Positions 1 to 14,179 of a stretch of 64,000 bases of DNA are shown one piece after another. A model generated the notes under the pieces. That model ran no database searches. It had not been told where the DNA came from and saw only the letters and a list, made by a program, of their open reading frames with translations. The stretch is from Panopea generosa. Its lineage: Eukaryota; Mollusca; Bivalvia; Adapedonta; Hiatellidae. Made by a program: the position numbers and the translations under genes. Each line of letters begins with the position of its first letter. The first letter of the stretch is position 1. Where the stretch lies: positions 2,853,001-2,917,000 of the forward strand of contig CM055901.1 of assembly GCA_029582155.1 (NCBI GenBank), written 5' to 3'.

Positions 1-2282
1 CTACTACCCCCAACGACTATTACTTCAACGTTGGTATTACTTTATCTTCTTTTTCCCGTTACTGCTTCTTTTGCAAATGATATTCTGTGACTATTTATTT
101 CAATCCTACCCCTAAATCGTCCACACTTCGTTTTTGCACCAAATACATTATTTAATAACTTGCCAATTATTTCTAGAATCCCACGCAAGCTTTTAAAACG
201 CATTTCACACGAATATAATGCAACGCACATGTTGAAAATGAGCGTAATCTAATTTGAAATATGAATTAGTCCCTGAAATAATTAAATTAGCATAATATAA
301 AACACTACAGCTATATCATATTTTCCCCCGATATTATTAAACGATTATGAACTAACACCGATTTTAATGATAGATCTATGTATTTTTTTTTTACAATATC
401 ATCATGTATTATTTTAATATTTAAGTGTGAGCTTGTTTTCTTGCACGACAGAAAGAAACCGCCTGTAGCAAATGTGCTCTGAAACAAAACAAAAAAAATG
501 TGAAAGAGGGTGGGTGGTGGTGGGGCGGCATGTTTTTTTTTCTAAAGTGCTATTTGTAATGTTTGTTGTTATTTTGTTATGTTTTAGTATGTGATAAATA
601 ACCTATAATAACTGATGATATATCAGATGTAAGTAGTGATATATACGGATGAAATTTACTTTGGACATTTCACTGTTTTATTTTCGTAAAATATCCATGT
701 AATTACAATCGCTGAATATCATGTTATTGCCGTATTGTTTATATTTCCATTACTGTACAGACGTTTAATAAAGAAGTTCTGCCTTTATTTATTTAGTACA
801 TTTTTATTTTAAAGTTACACCATTACAGCTCAGCAATACAGTGTCTACATCAGTTGTTACAAGAAATACATTAATACATTAAACGTTACTTATCATACAA
901 TGTTCTATACGTTCGCGAAGTAGAAATGATAAATACGTAATACGGCATTCAAAGAAGCATGTTTAAATGAAACTTCGTATTCTATATTTGCCATTTTAAG
1001 CGAAATTTAGTGCTATCCTTAAAATATGAATTGGTATATTAATTATTTAATGTAACAAAGTGTTACTATATGTATTTGTATTGGTTTACCTGTAAAAAAA
1101 CAAGATAGTATTTATCGCCGACATTATGCTGAAAAACAAAAAACACAAAATAGTCAACATGAAAACACGAGCTCCTGAACCAGACATACACCCAAGGTAA
1201 TCAATGATTGCAGAGGAAGTGCCATATGTTTTCATTAAAGACGCCAGAGTGAAGACGGCGTAATTACATTGAATGCACTATCTATTGTGCTCATTACAAA
1301 CCGCAAACCGGATCAAGTAGTCCTCGTTTTACACTTAGTGCACTCATAAAGTAAAAACAACAATACTCAATCAGTTAAAATAAACGACAATAGGCAAGCA
1401 ATCAGTTGAAAAAAAACAAAACACTCAGTCAAACATAATAAGTTAAAGTCATCCATGTACAATTTATATCACGCAAAGTAAATTAACTGCGCGTGCTTGT
1501 GAAGGAGAACTATTTCTTTAAATACTTTCTAAACATAGTTACAACCTAATATAATTATATAAATATAAGTGAATAAGTTTTTTGCCAGAATAATTTAAAT
1601 GTATTAGCAATAATCTAGTAGTATGCAACATTATAACAAAAACAATACATTGATAACTATGGATTCTCTGATTTGAATCATATACTGAATTATATAAAAC
1701 CTGCACCAGAGCGCGTCTTGTGGCTTTTGTATTGCAGCTGAGGCTTTAAGAACGCATCTGAGTGAAACCATCGCCCTTCCGCAAGTACATGAAATAATGT
1801 CAGAAACAAACTTTAACAATAGTATACACACAGCATTTTTTTATTAAGTCATTAAAAACAAGAGTACACAATTGACGATTTGATACCACATTTGTCGCTG
1901 AGAGTTTTTTAGAAAATAAGAAAATGGACAGACGACACATTATCTCATAAACCCACGTGTGTCTTGGTAAACAATATATACAACTGAAGTTATCGCGCGT
2001 ACATATGAACTGCCATGTTTAAAATAGTACATCGTTGCATGACAAAAGAACATACAATGACATTAGGCTATTAAAATTATCACTATATTATACAGTTGAT
2101 AGTATGAGTCTATTTGCAGAATGGTTTATAAGCCCCTCAACTTGCGTATGCATTCAAGATCAAACTTCTTTTTTCAGCTTGCATACAGTTTTGATATCAC
2201 AGTCACTTTTTACGCTGATATACATTACCTTTACATAAAAGTTATATGACTGTATTTCGAACATTTTAAAATGTAAATAGTA
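1..2282. other. AT-rich sequence, no gene seen
   Basis: No coding exon, SINE head or tandem array was recognised. There are short homopolymer runs only. A stretch around 1760-1800 weakly resembles the middle of the SINE-D family on the minus strand but is too decayed to call. Confidence 0.5.
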
Positions 2283-2368
2283 TCCCCGAGATTCTCGTTG
2301 ATATAACCCAAGATCTCGTTGATATACCCCGAGATTCACGTTGATATACCCCGAGATTCTCGTTGATG
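2283..2368. repeat. 22-bp minisatellite, about 4 copies
   Basis: The unit ccccgagattctcgttgata recurs about four times with small changes; one copy is shortened (cccaagatctcgttgata). Confidence 0.85.
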
Positions 2369-3205
<837 letters not shown>

Positions 3206-3821
3206 TGATGCGTACTTTTGACTTCAAAGGGATATATTGAAGTGGAACTATCGTTTGTTTAATTGATAAAACACAAATTAGGTTATGGAAGTTATACCAC
3301 GTACAAACAAAGCCAACTTGCATAATGTCAGTGATTAAAAAGAGACACTGCCAAGGAAAAAGAATGGAAGACACGAATGACCTGTCAAAGTAAGTGTTGC
3401 GGTGCGATGCGGTGCATTTACATATGCTATCAATGTCCGTATATTACTACTTAGAAATGCTAAATGTCTAGACAATGCCAACACAATACTTAATAAAAAA
3501 TGTTGCATATGTAAAGGAGTAGGTGTAATCTGCACGCAACATAGTATTTAACAGATGAAGCATATAAATGCTAGTGAAGATCGGTCAAACATTTGTTAAT
3601 GATGTTCACTGAAATTCACAAGTTATAGTTTCATATAAACACGTTTTTCATCAGTCTGAATATAAAAATGTGTTTTTCTATGGTTATATCAAATGAACCC
3701 GGCTATCTTAGATAAACGGTAATGACAAACGAAATTTGTTCTATATTAAAAAATCAGTAAGAAAGAACAATATGGTTTACTAAAGGTTCAAACACTATTA
3801 ACATTACGCAATTCTTCATCT
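3206..3821. other. AT-rich spacer, nothing recognised
   Basis: No gene or repeat family was seen before the 168-bp tandem array begins. Confidence 0.5.
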
Positions 3822-4500
3822 TAGATTATATGTAAATAATTAAATATTTCACATTAGGCAATCTTTATGAACTAGGGATTCATATCAATGTATGAATCCC
3901 ACGACAACTTCCTGCATCTTAATTGCATTATCATATGAATGTTTGCCAATTGCTTGGCGATTATGTTACTCCTCGTCTTGGGACAACATTATGATATATG
4001 TAAAGAATTGAATATTTCACATTAGGCAATCTTTATGAACTAGGGATTCATATCAATGTATAAATCCCACGACAACTTCCTGTATCTTAATTGCATTATC
4101 ATATGAATGTTTGCCAATTGCTTGGCGATTATGTAACTCCTCGTCTTGGGACAACATTATGATATATGTAAAGAATTAAATATTTCATATTAGGCAATCT
4201 TTATGAACTAGGGATTCATATCAATGTATGAATCCCACGACAACTTCCTGCATCTTAATTGCATTATCATTATAAATGTTTGCCAATTGCTTGGTGATTA
4301 TGTAACTCCTTTTCTTGGAACAACATTATGTTTATGTAAAGAATTAGATATTTCACATTAAGAAGTCCTTCTAAAACAGTGATGTCAATCAATTAATGAA
4401 TCCCACGACAACCTCCTTAGTTTTGTTCTATGTAATTGGATCTTTATTGCATTACCATACAAATGTTTGCCAACTACTTGGTGATTATGTAAAACATATT
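3822..4500. repeat. 168-bp tandem repeat, about 4 copies, each built around a palindrome
   Basis: The phrase aatatttcac(a/t)ttaggcaa starts at 3843, 4011 and 4179, exactly 168 bases apart; a diverged fourth copy starts at 4347. Each unit holds an inverted repeat gggattcata-tcaatg-tatgaatccc (3875-3900, 4043-4068 with one mismatch, 4211-4236). The fourth copy has lost the left arm. Three or four units of ~160-170 bp recall the repeat cores of bivalve 'pearl'/Helitron-type non-coding elements, but ends of such an element were not identified. Confidence 0.9.
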
Positions 4501-4693
4501 CCAATTTAGTGTGGAACCTTACGCTACGTTTGAATATTATTGGTCGATACGGTCCAAGTTACGTAATTATTAACTTTCAGAGGTAAAACGTACAATGCCT
4601 GGCTCATAAGCCAATCAAAATGAGAATATCCAGACAAGGCATCCTCTGTGTAAAACACTTGAACGCAATTAATATACAGAATGTTAAACATAT

Positions 4694-4698
<5 letters not shown>
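4501..4698. other. Spacer after the 168-bp array
   Basis: Nothing recognised. Confidence 0.4.
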
Positions 4699-4759
<61 letters not shown>

Positions 4760-4760
4760 A
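4699..4760. repeat. (TA)n(GA)n compound microsatellite
   Basis: An AT run passes directly into a GA run. It lies 200 bases after the 168-bp array. Confidence 0.95.
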
Positions 4761-5074
4761 AAGTACAACCGGGGCCGCCACCTTGGAACTCGCAGTAGCA
4801 TTATGGGTAATTGATACGTGGTTGAGGAGTGCAATAAAGCTGGCTCTTCCAAGGTCCCCACATTGTAAATAAATATCAGCGCCAGACTATTATCTAAAAA
4901 CACACCAGTAATACAAAAACATGTCAACAACGTAGGGTTGGCTTACTGAGTGGATTCCTGAACCTAGCCCCTTGCTTCTCAGAATAAACTCTTTCCAATT
5001 CTTTCCTTTACTGGCAATGTTTCTTTATTTTGCATTTTTATATCTACGATAAATAGGTTTTTATTTGACTCCCT

Positions 5075-5911
5075 TTAGACAAGCAATACACACGTTGTTA
5101 CAGAAACATCTGAATATATCTATATACTCTAACACTACCTTTTGACAAGCAATACAAACATTATAACAGAAACGTCTGAATATAGCTATGTACACTAACA
5201 TTATTTTTAGACAAGCAATACAAACGTTATTACAGAAACATTTGAATATATCTATGTATACAAACACTACCTTTAGACAAGCAATACAAACATTATTACA
5301 AAAATATCTGAATATACCTATGTACACAAACAATTCCTTTAGACAAGCAATACAAACGTTATTATAGAAACATCTGAATATATTTATGTACACTAAGACT
5401 ACCTTTAGACAAGCAATACAAAAATTATTAGAGAAACATCTGAATATACCTATGAACTCTAACATTATCTTAAGACAAGCAATACAAACGTTATTACAGA
5501 AACATTTGAATATACCTATGGACACTAACATTATTTTTAGACAAGCAATACAAACGTTATTACAGAAACATCTGAATATACCTATGTACACAAACACTAC
5601 CTTTATACAAGCAATACAAACGTTATTACAGAAACATCTGAATATACCTATAATCACTTACATAATCGTTAGACAAACAACACAAACGTTTTTACAGAAA
5701 CATCTGAATATACCTATGTACACTAAAACTAGCCTAGACAAGCAATACAAACGTTATTACAGAAATATCTGAATAAACCTATGTACACTAACACTTCCAC
5801 TTCCTTAAGTCAAGCAATACAAACGTTGTTACAAAACATATGAATATACCTATGTACACTAACACTTTCACTACCTTTAGACAAACAACACAAACGTTAT
5901 TACAGAAACAT
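5075..5911. repeat. 66-bp minisatellite, about 13 copies
   Basis: The phrase agacaagcaatacaaacg recurs near 5077, 5140, 5209, 5275, 5341, 5407, 5475, 5541, 5606, 5671, 5736, 5808 and 5879. The unit is about 66 bases with slight drift. As 66 is a multiple of three, long frames stay open across it on both strands; these are not genes. Confidence 0.93.
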
Positions 5912-6099
5912 CTGAATATACCTATGTACACAGTGAATATACCTATGTACACAGTGAATATACCTATGTACACAGTAAATATACTTATGTACACAGTGAA
6001 TATACCTATGTACACAGTGAATATACCTATGTACACAGTAAATATACTTATGTACACAGTAAATATACCTATGTACACAGTAAATATACCTATGTACAC
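5912..6099. repeat. 21-bp array nested at the end of the 66-bp array, 9 copies
   Basis: The unit agtgaatatacctatgtacac is repeated nine times. It equals the right-hand third of the neighbouring 66-bp unit (ctgaatatacctatgtacac), so it arose by local amplification inside the last copy. A further degenerate 66-bp-type copy (agacaaacataac) follows at about 6120. Confidence 0.93.
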
Positions 6100-6129
6100 T
6101 ATGTACAACCACTCCCTTTAGACAAACAT

Positions 6130-6915
6130 AACAAACTTTATTACGTTTACATTGCGTGCATCTTCTACATTCAAAACGATATCGTGCGTTTGTCAAAATG
6201 TCAGGGGAAAATGAATTGATCGCAATTATACATGCATTGCATGAACAAACGGAGTATAAATTGATCAACAATTTGGTTTTAAAAGTAAAGAAACAAGCGA
6301 AATACACAATACAAAATGTCTTCGTAATTTGAAAAGAATCATTGAGACATTACAGAGTCATCGGAAAAAATAAAATCAGTAAACATGCATTTGCGGTGTT
6401 CATTTGTAAGAAAGGCTACATTTGTCTGTTATTTGTAAATGAGGACGAGTGATTTAACGAGATATAACGCGCATGAAAACCTGGGTTGAACTCCCTAGTA
6501 GCAATAATGCTGTTGACCGTCTGAGGTTGGTGACAGTGGTGACACCTGTTTTCTCTCCTTCTTTATGCATATTGATTATACTGTTCCAGCGGCTGTGTTA
6601 TTTGAATACCACGTCTTTCTCTTATTTGACATATATTTTCTTTACTTTGATTAAACGCTTCTTTCGTTTAGTGGGTATATCAGTAGTTTTAAATTGTATC
6701 AATCGTAGTCGCTTAATTGATAGAATAATCAAATAATTTCAGCTCAGTAAAGTTGACACATAGTAATATATATGTATATTATATACCTGATTTTTAAAAA
6801 AAATAATGCTCGGAGACATTATTCATATAAACATTTCTATATGTCCTTGTGGAGTTGTGTTTGTATTACTTTAACCTTATACTTATTTGAGGACAACAAT
6901 TTGAATTTGATCTTT
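6130..6915. other. AT-rich spacer, nothing recognised
   Basis: One 87-codon frame (6473-6736) has no recognisable domain and AT-driven composition. Confidence 0.45.
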
Positions 6916-7164
6916 GGTCGGTTTCACCAACCATTCTTGTGAATATTCTTAGACTTGAGCTTGAAAATCCAAATTTCAACCTTAGATGTCTAGTTTACCA
7001 TAGCAGATTGAATAAATATGAGAGTCTTTTTTACTATATATTAGGTGTCCCTACATGCTTGCAAATTTTGGCCTCAATAAATGGTCTCAAGATGTGTTAT
7101 TCAAAATTTATTCTTCAGTTCTAGTCTAAGAATATTCTTAAGAATGGTTGGTGGATACCACCCT
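6916..7164. mobile_element. TIR element (MITE-like), copy 1
   Basis: A ~250-bp element with ~45-bp terminal inverted repeats. The left end reads ggtcggtttcaccaaccatt and the right end aagaatggttggtggatacc. The interior (tttaccat(a/g)gcag; ggtgtccctacatgcttgc) matches the copy at 15542-15792 in inverted orientation. It has no coding capacity. Target-site duplication is not clear. Confidence 0.85.
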
Positions 7165-9961
7165 AGGTCTCCAATTGCATTATACGTACAGATGTCTAAC
7201 ACTAAAACATTGTTTCTGTTTGCATACGTCGTTTATCATATGACGTCGACTCACAGCCACAGTGGTTAGTCCCTGACCTGTGTCTCAATTGTTTGCAAGA
7301 AACAGCTTTCGAGGAGATGAGAAAACTTATGTTTTAACACATTCTTGGTAACCTTTACGTGACATATTTTTCATTGTTTGAATAAGATCTAATTATAATT
7401 ATTTACATCAAAAGAAAAAATATCCACGCACTGGAGCATGATCGAATTTTTGTCAAAGAATTTTATCTTTACCAGTCACGATCTCCTTTTATTAAGCATA
7501 AAGTGAAAGTGTAGAACTCATCAAACAATAACTAAATCTTAATCTGTATTAGGAGATTAATCATAGCGCATATGTATTATGGCTGTACATATAAACTAAC
7601 TGCACGAAACGAGACATGCAGCACGTTACAGAATCAATGGACCGAGGCCGCTTTTGAAAACAACGTGTTCATATATTTTGCAAATAAGGTTTGAAAGAGA
7701 CAATTTAGAAATCGCTTTACCATAATGTCAGGTAATTTAAAAGAAAAAAACTTGTCAAAAATGTTGGTTTAACATGTTCAAGTAAAATAAGAATTGCGTT
7801 ACTGATATTAAGAAAACACATTAAAAGTGTTTTCTATAAAGAACCCGGTTGTTTACGTTGATTAAAGTCCACAATCGAGCTACACTCTTAACCAAAACAA
7901 GTAAATTGGGGAATATAAATAAATATTATACAAAACAAATTAACACTGTCTAAAATCAGCTCCTTTGTCTTATATGTGTATATTTGTAGTTTAAACCGTT
8001 AATAATAAAGAGAGGTAAATCAAGAAAGGCAACATTAAATTTAGTATGCCTGCTTTATGGAAGCTTGAGCTCGCTTGGACAAATAATGTTTATAATTTCA
8101 GTGAAACATTAAGTTTATCGTCCAGGAATCTAGAAATATTATTGAAGGCATTGACAACATCAGTCTATGTTTATTACGAAAGCCAAGTCCCCTGTAAGCA
8201 ATATAAACCAAGTCTGCCAAAGACTTTACAATGCGTACCCAATGTTATACAAACAATGTGTCTAAACGTAGTATTATGAAATTGAAAAAATATGGGTTTT
8301 TTTAAATACATGATATTTATTGACTCACAAACAACACAAAATTAAAGAATGTGAGATATTGTGACATTTACTTTTTTTCTACAGAAAAGTTTTACACTTA
8401 CTAAACACTCACGAAAAGTGTATTCTTTTAGCAACCGCAAAAAAGAAGTTTAATGCCGTTTTTATGCCCAGTTATGTTTGGTATTATGTGTCATTTGTAG
8501 AGAAAATGAATCCGAGTAGAGCCCAGTCCTTTCGCAAAAACTGGCGACATTTTTCACCTTAGGTTTTCTGCCGCACTATGAACGAAGAGAAACCTCAAAA
8601 CCTCACTGCCACACAATCATCGTCCATATTACGGAGGACTTTTTTTTTCATATTCCATGTCATCTCCATGAGAACAATGATCGATGTTTCCGTAAGAATC
8701 TCATACATAACGTTTTTATAACAAAATCATGACCTGGGGCTTATAATTTTGCTTGATCTATTTGTTTCCTTATATCACACTAATAAACCAATCGTGAAAC
8801 ATCGGGTATTTTCGTATCCTCCGTATAATACACCTCGTGTATAGCTCTAGAATACACCAACGCTATTCGCCTGTGTTACAAGTCTGTGTTCTTTCGCGTG
8901 AAAGTAACAAATTATGTATCCGTCATAAATTGAATATATGGCGTTATATATCGATTTTTTTATTTATACACTCGATATGGGTCATGTTTATAGGAAAATT
9001 TAAAATATCAGTCTTGATTAACCAACGTTTATATTTTCAACGTACATGTATATAAGGTGGCAAAATGGCCCCTGCCATTTTTATTTTATCATGTGACTGA
9101 AAGAAGTTCCAATATGACGCCTTATTATGTCAGAGGTCTATTGCATAGCATAAAGGTCGAGGTGATCAGATTGACTAATAAACATAGAGATGCTCCCCAA
9201 CAACATCCGGGGACTTGTCGATATACGTGCTATTATGATTGAGATTCGTGCAGTGCAGGAGGTGTGAGTCAAAGTAAGCATTTTAAGTGCAGCGTCATTC
9301 TGACGGTCTTGACGGTTCTGACATTCGTCTCATACACTTATATTCAATTTATTTACGATATTATTGGATGTTAACATGTTGTAGTTCCCTGATTAATGTC
9401 CTAATTAGTTGCCCATGGGTACTGTTTTATACGCCGTTTATTAATCAAGTTTATTCATTATTAATAACCGAATGTATGAAATCCACGTGGGGGCCATGTG
9501 GTAAACATCTGTCAATGTTAGACTGATGCTCATATCTGTAATATAACTGTGTATACAACTTAGAGTACCCTACTCACAATATTACATCTGAAGACAGGGT
9601 GTCAGTCTATATTTAGTGTCAGAATAGTTTCTTCAACTGACAATCAAGTCAAATGACAAGTCTTTGGGAAGGCCGTGCACGGCAAAATGGCAATAAATGT
9701 CAGGACCATGACGTTCCAAGGCTTCAGAAGTTGTGTACTGGAACGGTAGATTTGCTTAATTCGTATTGATTCGGCGTTATCGTATGCATATTATTGTCCC
9801 TGATTAATTATTTATAAAAACTGTAAAACATGTGCTCAGTCCATCTTGCTCTCACGAGATCAAACGGTTTCTTTATACAATCCACTAAGAACTGAATAAA
9901 TATTATGGAAATGGAATCCGTCCGTCTGTCCATCGCATTTCGTGTATGCCTTACATTATTA
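7165..9961. other. Long AT-rich stretch, no gene seen
   Basis: Frames at 8046-8279, 8837-9055 and 9057-9242 show no known domain or exon borders. A short inverted repeat aaaatggc-ccct-gccatttt lies at about 9062-9081. Confidence 0.45.
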
Positions 9962-10170
9962 GTTCAAACTTATTTATTTTACTTCGATTGTGAAACAAGT
10001 TCTTACAACTTAGGCAAATCACGCTGGAAGTCTTCCTGGTAGAATTGATAATAAGCATATGCGGAAAGGTGTTTTGCTCAAGGACACCACACATAGCCGT
10101 GGCGGAGGATCGAACCCACGACCCTCCGATCATGGGTTCGGTGCTCTACCACTGAACCACGCGCTCCACT
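9962..10170 (-). mobile_element. tRNA-derived SINE, family C
   Basis: On the minus strand the head at 10170 reads as a tRNA-like A box (tggttcagtggtagagcac) and B box (ggttcgatcctcc). The body contains gtgtccttgagcaaaac, then (a/t)caattctacc, and ends in aataaataagtttgaac. The body matches the + strand copy at 59891-60095 along nearly its whole length. Confidence 0.87.
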
Positions 10171-10628
10171 ATATTATTAGAACACATTGTGTAGTTTAAA
10201 CTGTCTCGACACAACGTACTCACTATAGACACAAATAATACACATACGCTGTCATAGCTTTCTTCGGAATCGTCTTCAAGTGTTATTTAATATTAATATT
10301 GAGTTATGACTACCATAGATATTGTAAATAAAATATTGTTTAAACTAACACCAATGGAACCCCATAGAATGCAACTTTTAAAGTCAAGGTTTAATTTGAA
10401 AAAAATGTATTAGCGTTTACTATCACACTCAGAGGATTCACTGGAAACGTTAAATTCAACCACGAAAGGAAATAAGAAGCAACCAGTTCATGGGGGTAAT
10501 AAGATGCAACACCACTCACGCCCCCAACCCCTACACAAGCTTTTGTGACTGGGTCCTTCAAATGCTACGTATTATGATAGTCATATATGTTCTTATATGT
10601 TCAGTGATAATATGATTTTCAAAGAAAA

Positions 10629-10855
10629 TCCGCAGCGGTGGTCTAGCTTCGGATTCGCATGGGGAAGGTCTTGTGTTTGATCCTCGGCAGGGTCAAACTG
10701 AAGACAAAAATTGGTACTATAAACATTCTCGCCTGGCTCTCAGTAATTAGAGGATAGTTTAAGGTCTGAACGGGATATCATACCGTATGTCTGTGGCATG
10801 ACAGTACACACTATCACAGACAGCGTTGACGCTAACAGGTCTTTTACTTCGATGA
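10629..10855 (+). mobile_element. tRNA-derived SINE, family A, decayed
   Basis: The head starts ggtggtctagc, with a B box remnant gtgtttgatcctcgg. The body (ggatatcataccgtatgtct; tctgtggcatga) matches the minus-strand copy at 27890-28169. Confidence 0.8.
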
Positions 10856-11707
10856 GGGAGTGCGCACCCCGGACACTGCATCGTACTAGAAAGTATTGAA
10901 GGGGCCGTTCTTACGTCAAATAAAGATACCCGAATTTCAATGGTGTGCTGTTAAACAAAAACTTAAAAAACATTCATTTTTCTTTGTAGGCAAAAAACGC
11001 GTTGGTAATTTCATCATTGCAGCATCCCGTAATCCTGTCTATTCTGAAGTAATCTTGTACCTGACCCACTTTATAAGTTATTGTCTTAGACGAAACTTGC
11101 TTTTCTAAAAGACAAACGTACTGACACTGTTGTCGCCCATTTTTTATATTTTGTTTATTTTATATAAGGCTGAAACGAACTTAAAATTCATTATTTGTTT
11201 TGTGACTTGTAAAACGCATCTTTGATACCAAAGGGCAGGTGACATTAAGTTTTAGTTTCTAACGTTTTTGCATTGATGTATGCTTATTACAGACAGATGC
11301 TTCACAACAGGTGTTTCCACATGTTCATACGTGAACGGACCTCTGACATTTCCTTTGTTCTTTGGTTCTTATGCAAAGTATAATTTATTTTATTCAGTTT
11401 ATAGAAAGGAGCAAGTTGAAGCATTGTACCAAGACGCCAATATGATTTTAGCGTTAAGACGTAAACGCTTTTATACTAATTGATTTAAGCTCGAGTGAAA
11501 ATAAATGCAAGTGCTCTCGAGTCCGCTTTCTGGATAGAATCAGTAATATGTGTTGGGGGATCGTACTTGCAACATCTGGCGTTAGCGGTTAATACTATTT
11601 CACTTCTACCCCCAGCTCTATACTCGTAAGACGACCAATCTGAACACTTCCTGCACTGTTTTTTTCTCTGTCAGTTAATATAAACATAGTTCATCCAATA
11701 ATTCAAA
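10856..11707. other. Spacer, no gene seen
   Basis: The frames at 10896-11108 and 11280-11483 are unremarkable. An isolated stretch around 11560 may be a decayed SINE but has no clear boxes. Confidence 0.4.
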
Positions 11708-11768
11708 AGCCTCCTATATTAGAGGTGTCCAAAGGCGTCTATATTAGAGGTGTCCATAGGCGTCTATA
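11708..11768. repeat. 27-bp short tandem repeat, about 2 copies
   Basis: The phrase tctatattagaggtgtccaa is repeated with one change and followed by a partial third copy. Confidence 0.8.
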
Positions 11769-12849
11769 TGAAGTAAAGGGTTAAAACGTTGTTTTGTTAT
11801 GTTAAATTTTATAAAAATAACCGACGGAAAACGCTTGTCAAAGGACGACATACGTACTTCATTAATTCGTGTGTACTGTCGGGAATAGTAAAACCCATAC
11901 CACGATTGAGTTGAGGCAGAGAATTGTGAAACATTGCAGGGTAGAAGAAATGATTAGAAAAAGACAATTGCGTATGACGATTCTAATAATTAGAAGACAA
12001 ACTTCACCTGATATACACCATGGGAATTTACGTATGCCTAGTATCCTTTGATTGTTTTTTTGCCTATTTTGTTTTTATTACAAAACTTGAACATTTTGCG
12101 TTCGCACAGTTGTCTTCTAAATAAAAACACGCAATCATATAGATTGATGTTTTAGAGTTAATATACGAAACTTGGATAACAAATTTGCGTATTAAGCCAA
12201 TAGAATTGGAATGGAAAGTATAAACTATTTTTTTATTTACCCCACGCGCTTTGAACAAGTCATTTTGGTGAACAGTAAATGAATTATTGTATTTCCGTTT
12301 CAATTTTATATTGTACATCGAATAGCTCAGGCATCTGTTACTATATCCCTGGCAAATCACTGACCAATAACCAACGAAGCACAAAACAAATTGAAAACAA
12401 AATACACAGCCGAATAACTGTTCTATTCGTGTTATAGTATGCACGACATATTTATTTTATTTCCTTAAACGTTTTCGTCAACATGTTTATTTGTTATGTA
12501 AGTGCTGCTGGTGGATATACAACAATACGCACGTGCATATTGGCGCGATTTTAAAGTTACAGCAGAAATGCCAAACTTACCGTCCAAGTATCCCAACACC
12601 AATACCAACTGAATTCCACTCAATTAAAAAAAAGTTGGGCAATAAAATTATTTTTAAAGTTCTGGATCTATGATATTTTGAAGTTTATCATAATTTATAA
12701 AAATTGCAAGTCGATTAACTTCCATTAAGTCCTGACCAGTAAATGGCATATATGACATTGCTAATACAGGATTTTGTCATATATTTAAAACATCCCCGTA
12801 TTTCATCTTGGTTGCAGCAGATTCCATTTCCTCGGCAGCGGGTTTCTGC
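11769..12849. other. AT-rich spacer, nothing recognised
   Basis: A 126-codon minus-strand frame (12064-12444) has no domain and looks like chance. Confidence 0.4.
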
Positions 12850-13022
12850 TGATCGTTCTAACGTGGTGGATCCTGTTGTCACTTCTCTCTATATCGTCTG
12901 ACTATAAATCCAGGGATCGTGAGTTCGAATCCCCGCATAGTCACAATTTCTGTAATGATTGAAAACGAAATTGTCATTCGTCTCTCAACGCTGGTTCGAG
13001 CGGGAAAGTTATCAGTATACCT
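12850..13022 (+). mobile_element. tRNA-derived SINE, family B, 5' part
   Basis: The phrases cgtctgactataaatccagg and gtgagttcgaatccccgc match the complement of 13436-13668. The body reaches gaaagttatcagt and then diverges. Confidence 0.8.
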
Positions 13023-13361
13023 GCTGTAACATTTGTGGAATTTCGAATATTTTGATTAGTACTTTTTTGTGGAGAGAAAAAGCCCTCTGCATATAGTGTC
13101 AGTGATTTGAAAGGCTTAACAAATGTCTTTCAGATGTTCGGAAAACGTAGAGAATATATTGGAAGACATAATGTTTTACGGATGTAGGGGCATGCCAGAG
13201 TCGAGGTGTGTCTATCATATAAAATCAAATATTATGATTTGAAAGTTTGAACTATACCATGCAGAAAAGGCTGCTAGGCATATATAGTTTTAAGAAAGCT
13301 AATACGATACACGTTCTGTTTACAACTGTCTACGTTTTGTTATTAAAGTTGGTTGTGATTA
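13023..13361. other. AT-rich spacer, nothing recognised
   Basis: No exon, array or SINE part was seen. Confidence 0.4.

Positions 13362-13426
<65 letters not shown>
13362..13426. repeat. (ATTG)n tetranucleotide array
   Basis: About 16 perfect copies. It abuts the 3' end of the minus-strand SINE-B copy that begins ten bases later, so it is probably the (AATC)n tail of that SINE. Confidence 0.97.
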
Positions 13427-13435
13427 CAATTAAGC

Positions 13436-13668
13436 GTCATTTTTATGCCATCGAGTTAAACTAACCACTGTTTCCTGGGATCCTGAAAGATTAACAGGTA
13501 CTATAGCACACCCCATCTCCGCAAGTGACTGATAACTTTCTCACTTGAATGAGACACAATGTCGTATACCAATCATCACGGAGACTGTTGCCGAGCGGGG
13601 GATTCGAATTCACGACCCCTGGATTGATAGTCAGACGCGTAACCGACAGAGCTGATCGGGCCCGGCAA
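13436..13668 (-). mobile_element. tRNA-derived SINE, family B, near full length
   Basis: On the minus strand it starts ccgggcccgatcagctctgt and has a B box gaattcgaatcccccg. The body contains gagaaagttatcagtcactt and it ends ggcataaaaatgacgc, followed by the (AATC)n tail. The same body is present at 26350-26612. Confidence 0.87.
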
Positions 13669-14179
13669 AGTTGGATGTGTGGCGAGCGTTAAAATGTCGC
13701 CTAGTGCTTCAAACGGGCGTTATTACCACATAACCCTTGGGATCATGGAACCCATTCGTTATAATTCGGAAAAGGCCGCCGCTGGTGCCGGTTCCGGCGG
13801 ACGTGATGTGTAGTGTATTTACCATCACACATCATGAACAAACTCCGTCGTTAAACCGAATCTGCTGTATTCCTTTCTTGGATGTTTTCTGTGATTCAAA
13901 GTCATCCAGTTGCTATTAACAAAATATATAAAAATATATATGTATATGTTAATGTTATTTTGTTATTTTTGTTTTATTTTATTATTGGTATAAATTCATT
14001 CTTACAAACATATACATCGATAACACAAAATATAAGCATATATAACAAGTATGTTTTAAACAAATGCCGATGTGATGCTGTCAACCTACGCCTCCAATAA
14101 CATGAATCATACGTTGGGATTCGGACTCATTAAAACAAATATGAATGCAACATTTTCTATAGCATCTCTAATGGTTCAT
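13669..14179. other. Spacer, nothing recognised
   Basis: No exon or repeat family could be assigned. Confidence 0.4.

Noticed and set aside
5061-6307. Several long frames on both strands (up to 198 codons) with repeated Cys-rich or I-P-M-Y-T motifs
   Set aside because: They translate the 66-bp and 21-bp arrays, whose periods are multiples of three; no start context, splice sites or non-repeat portion.
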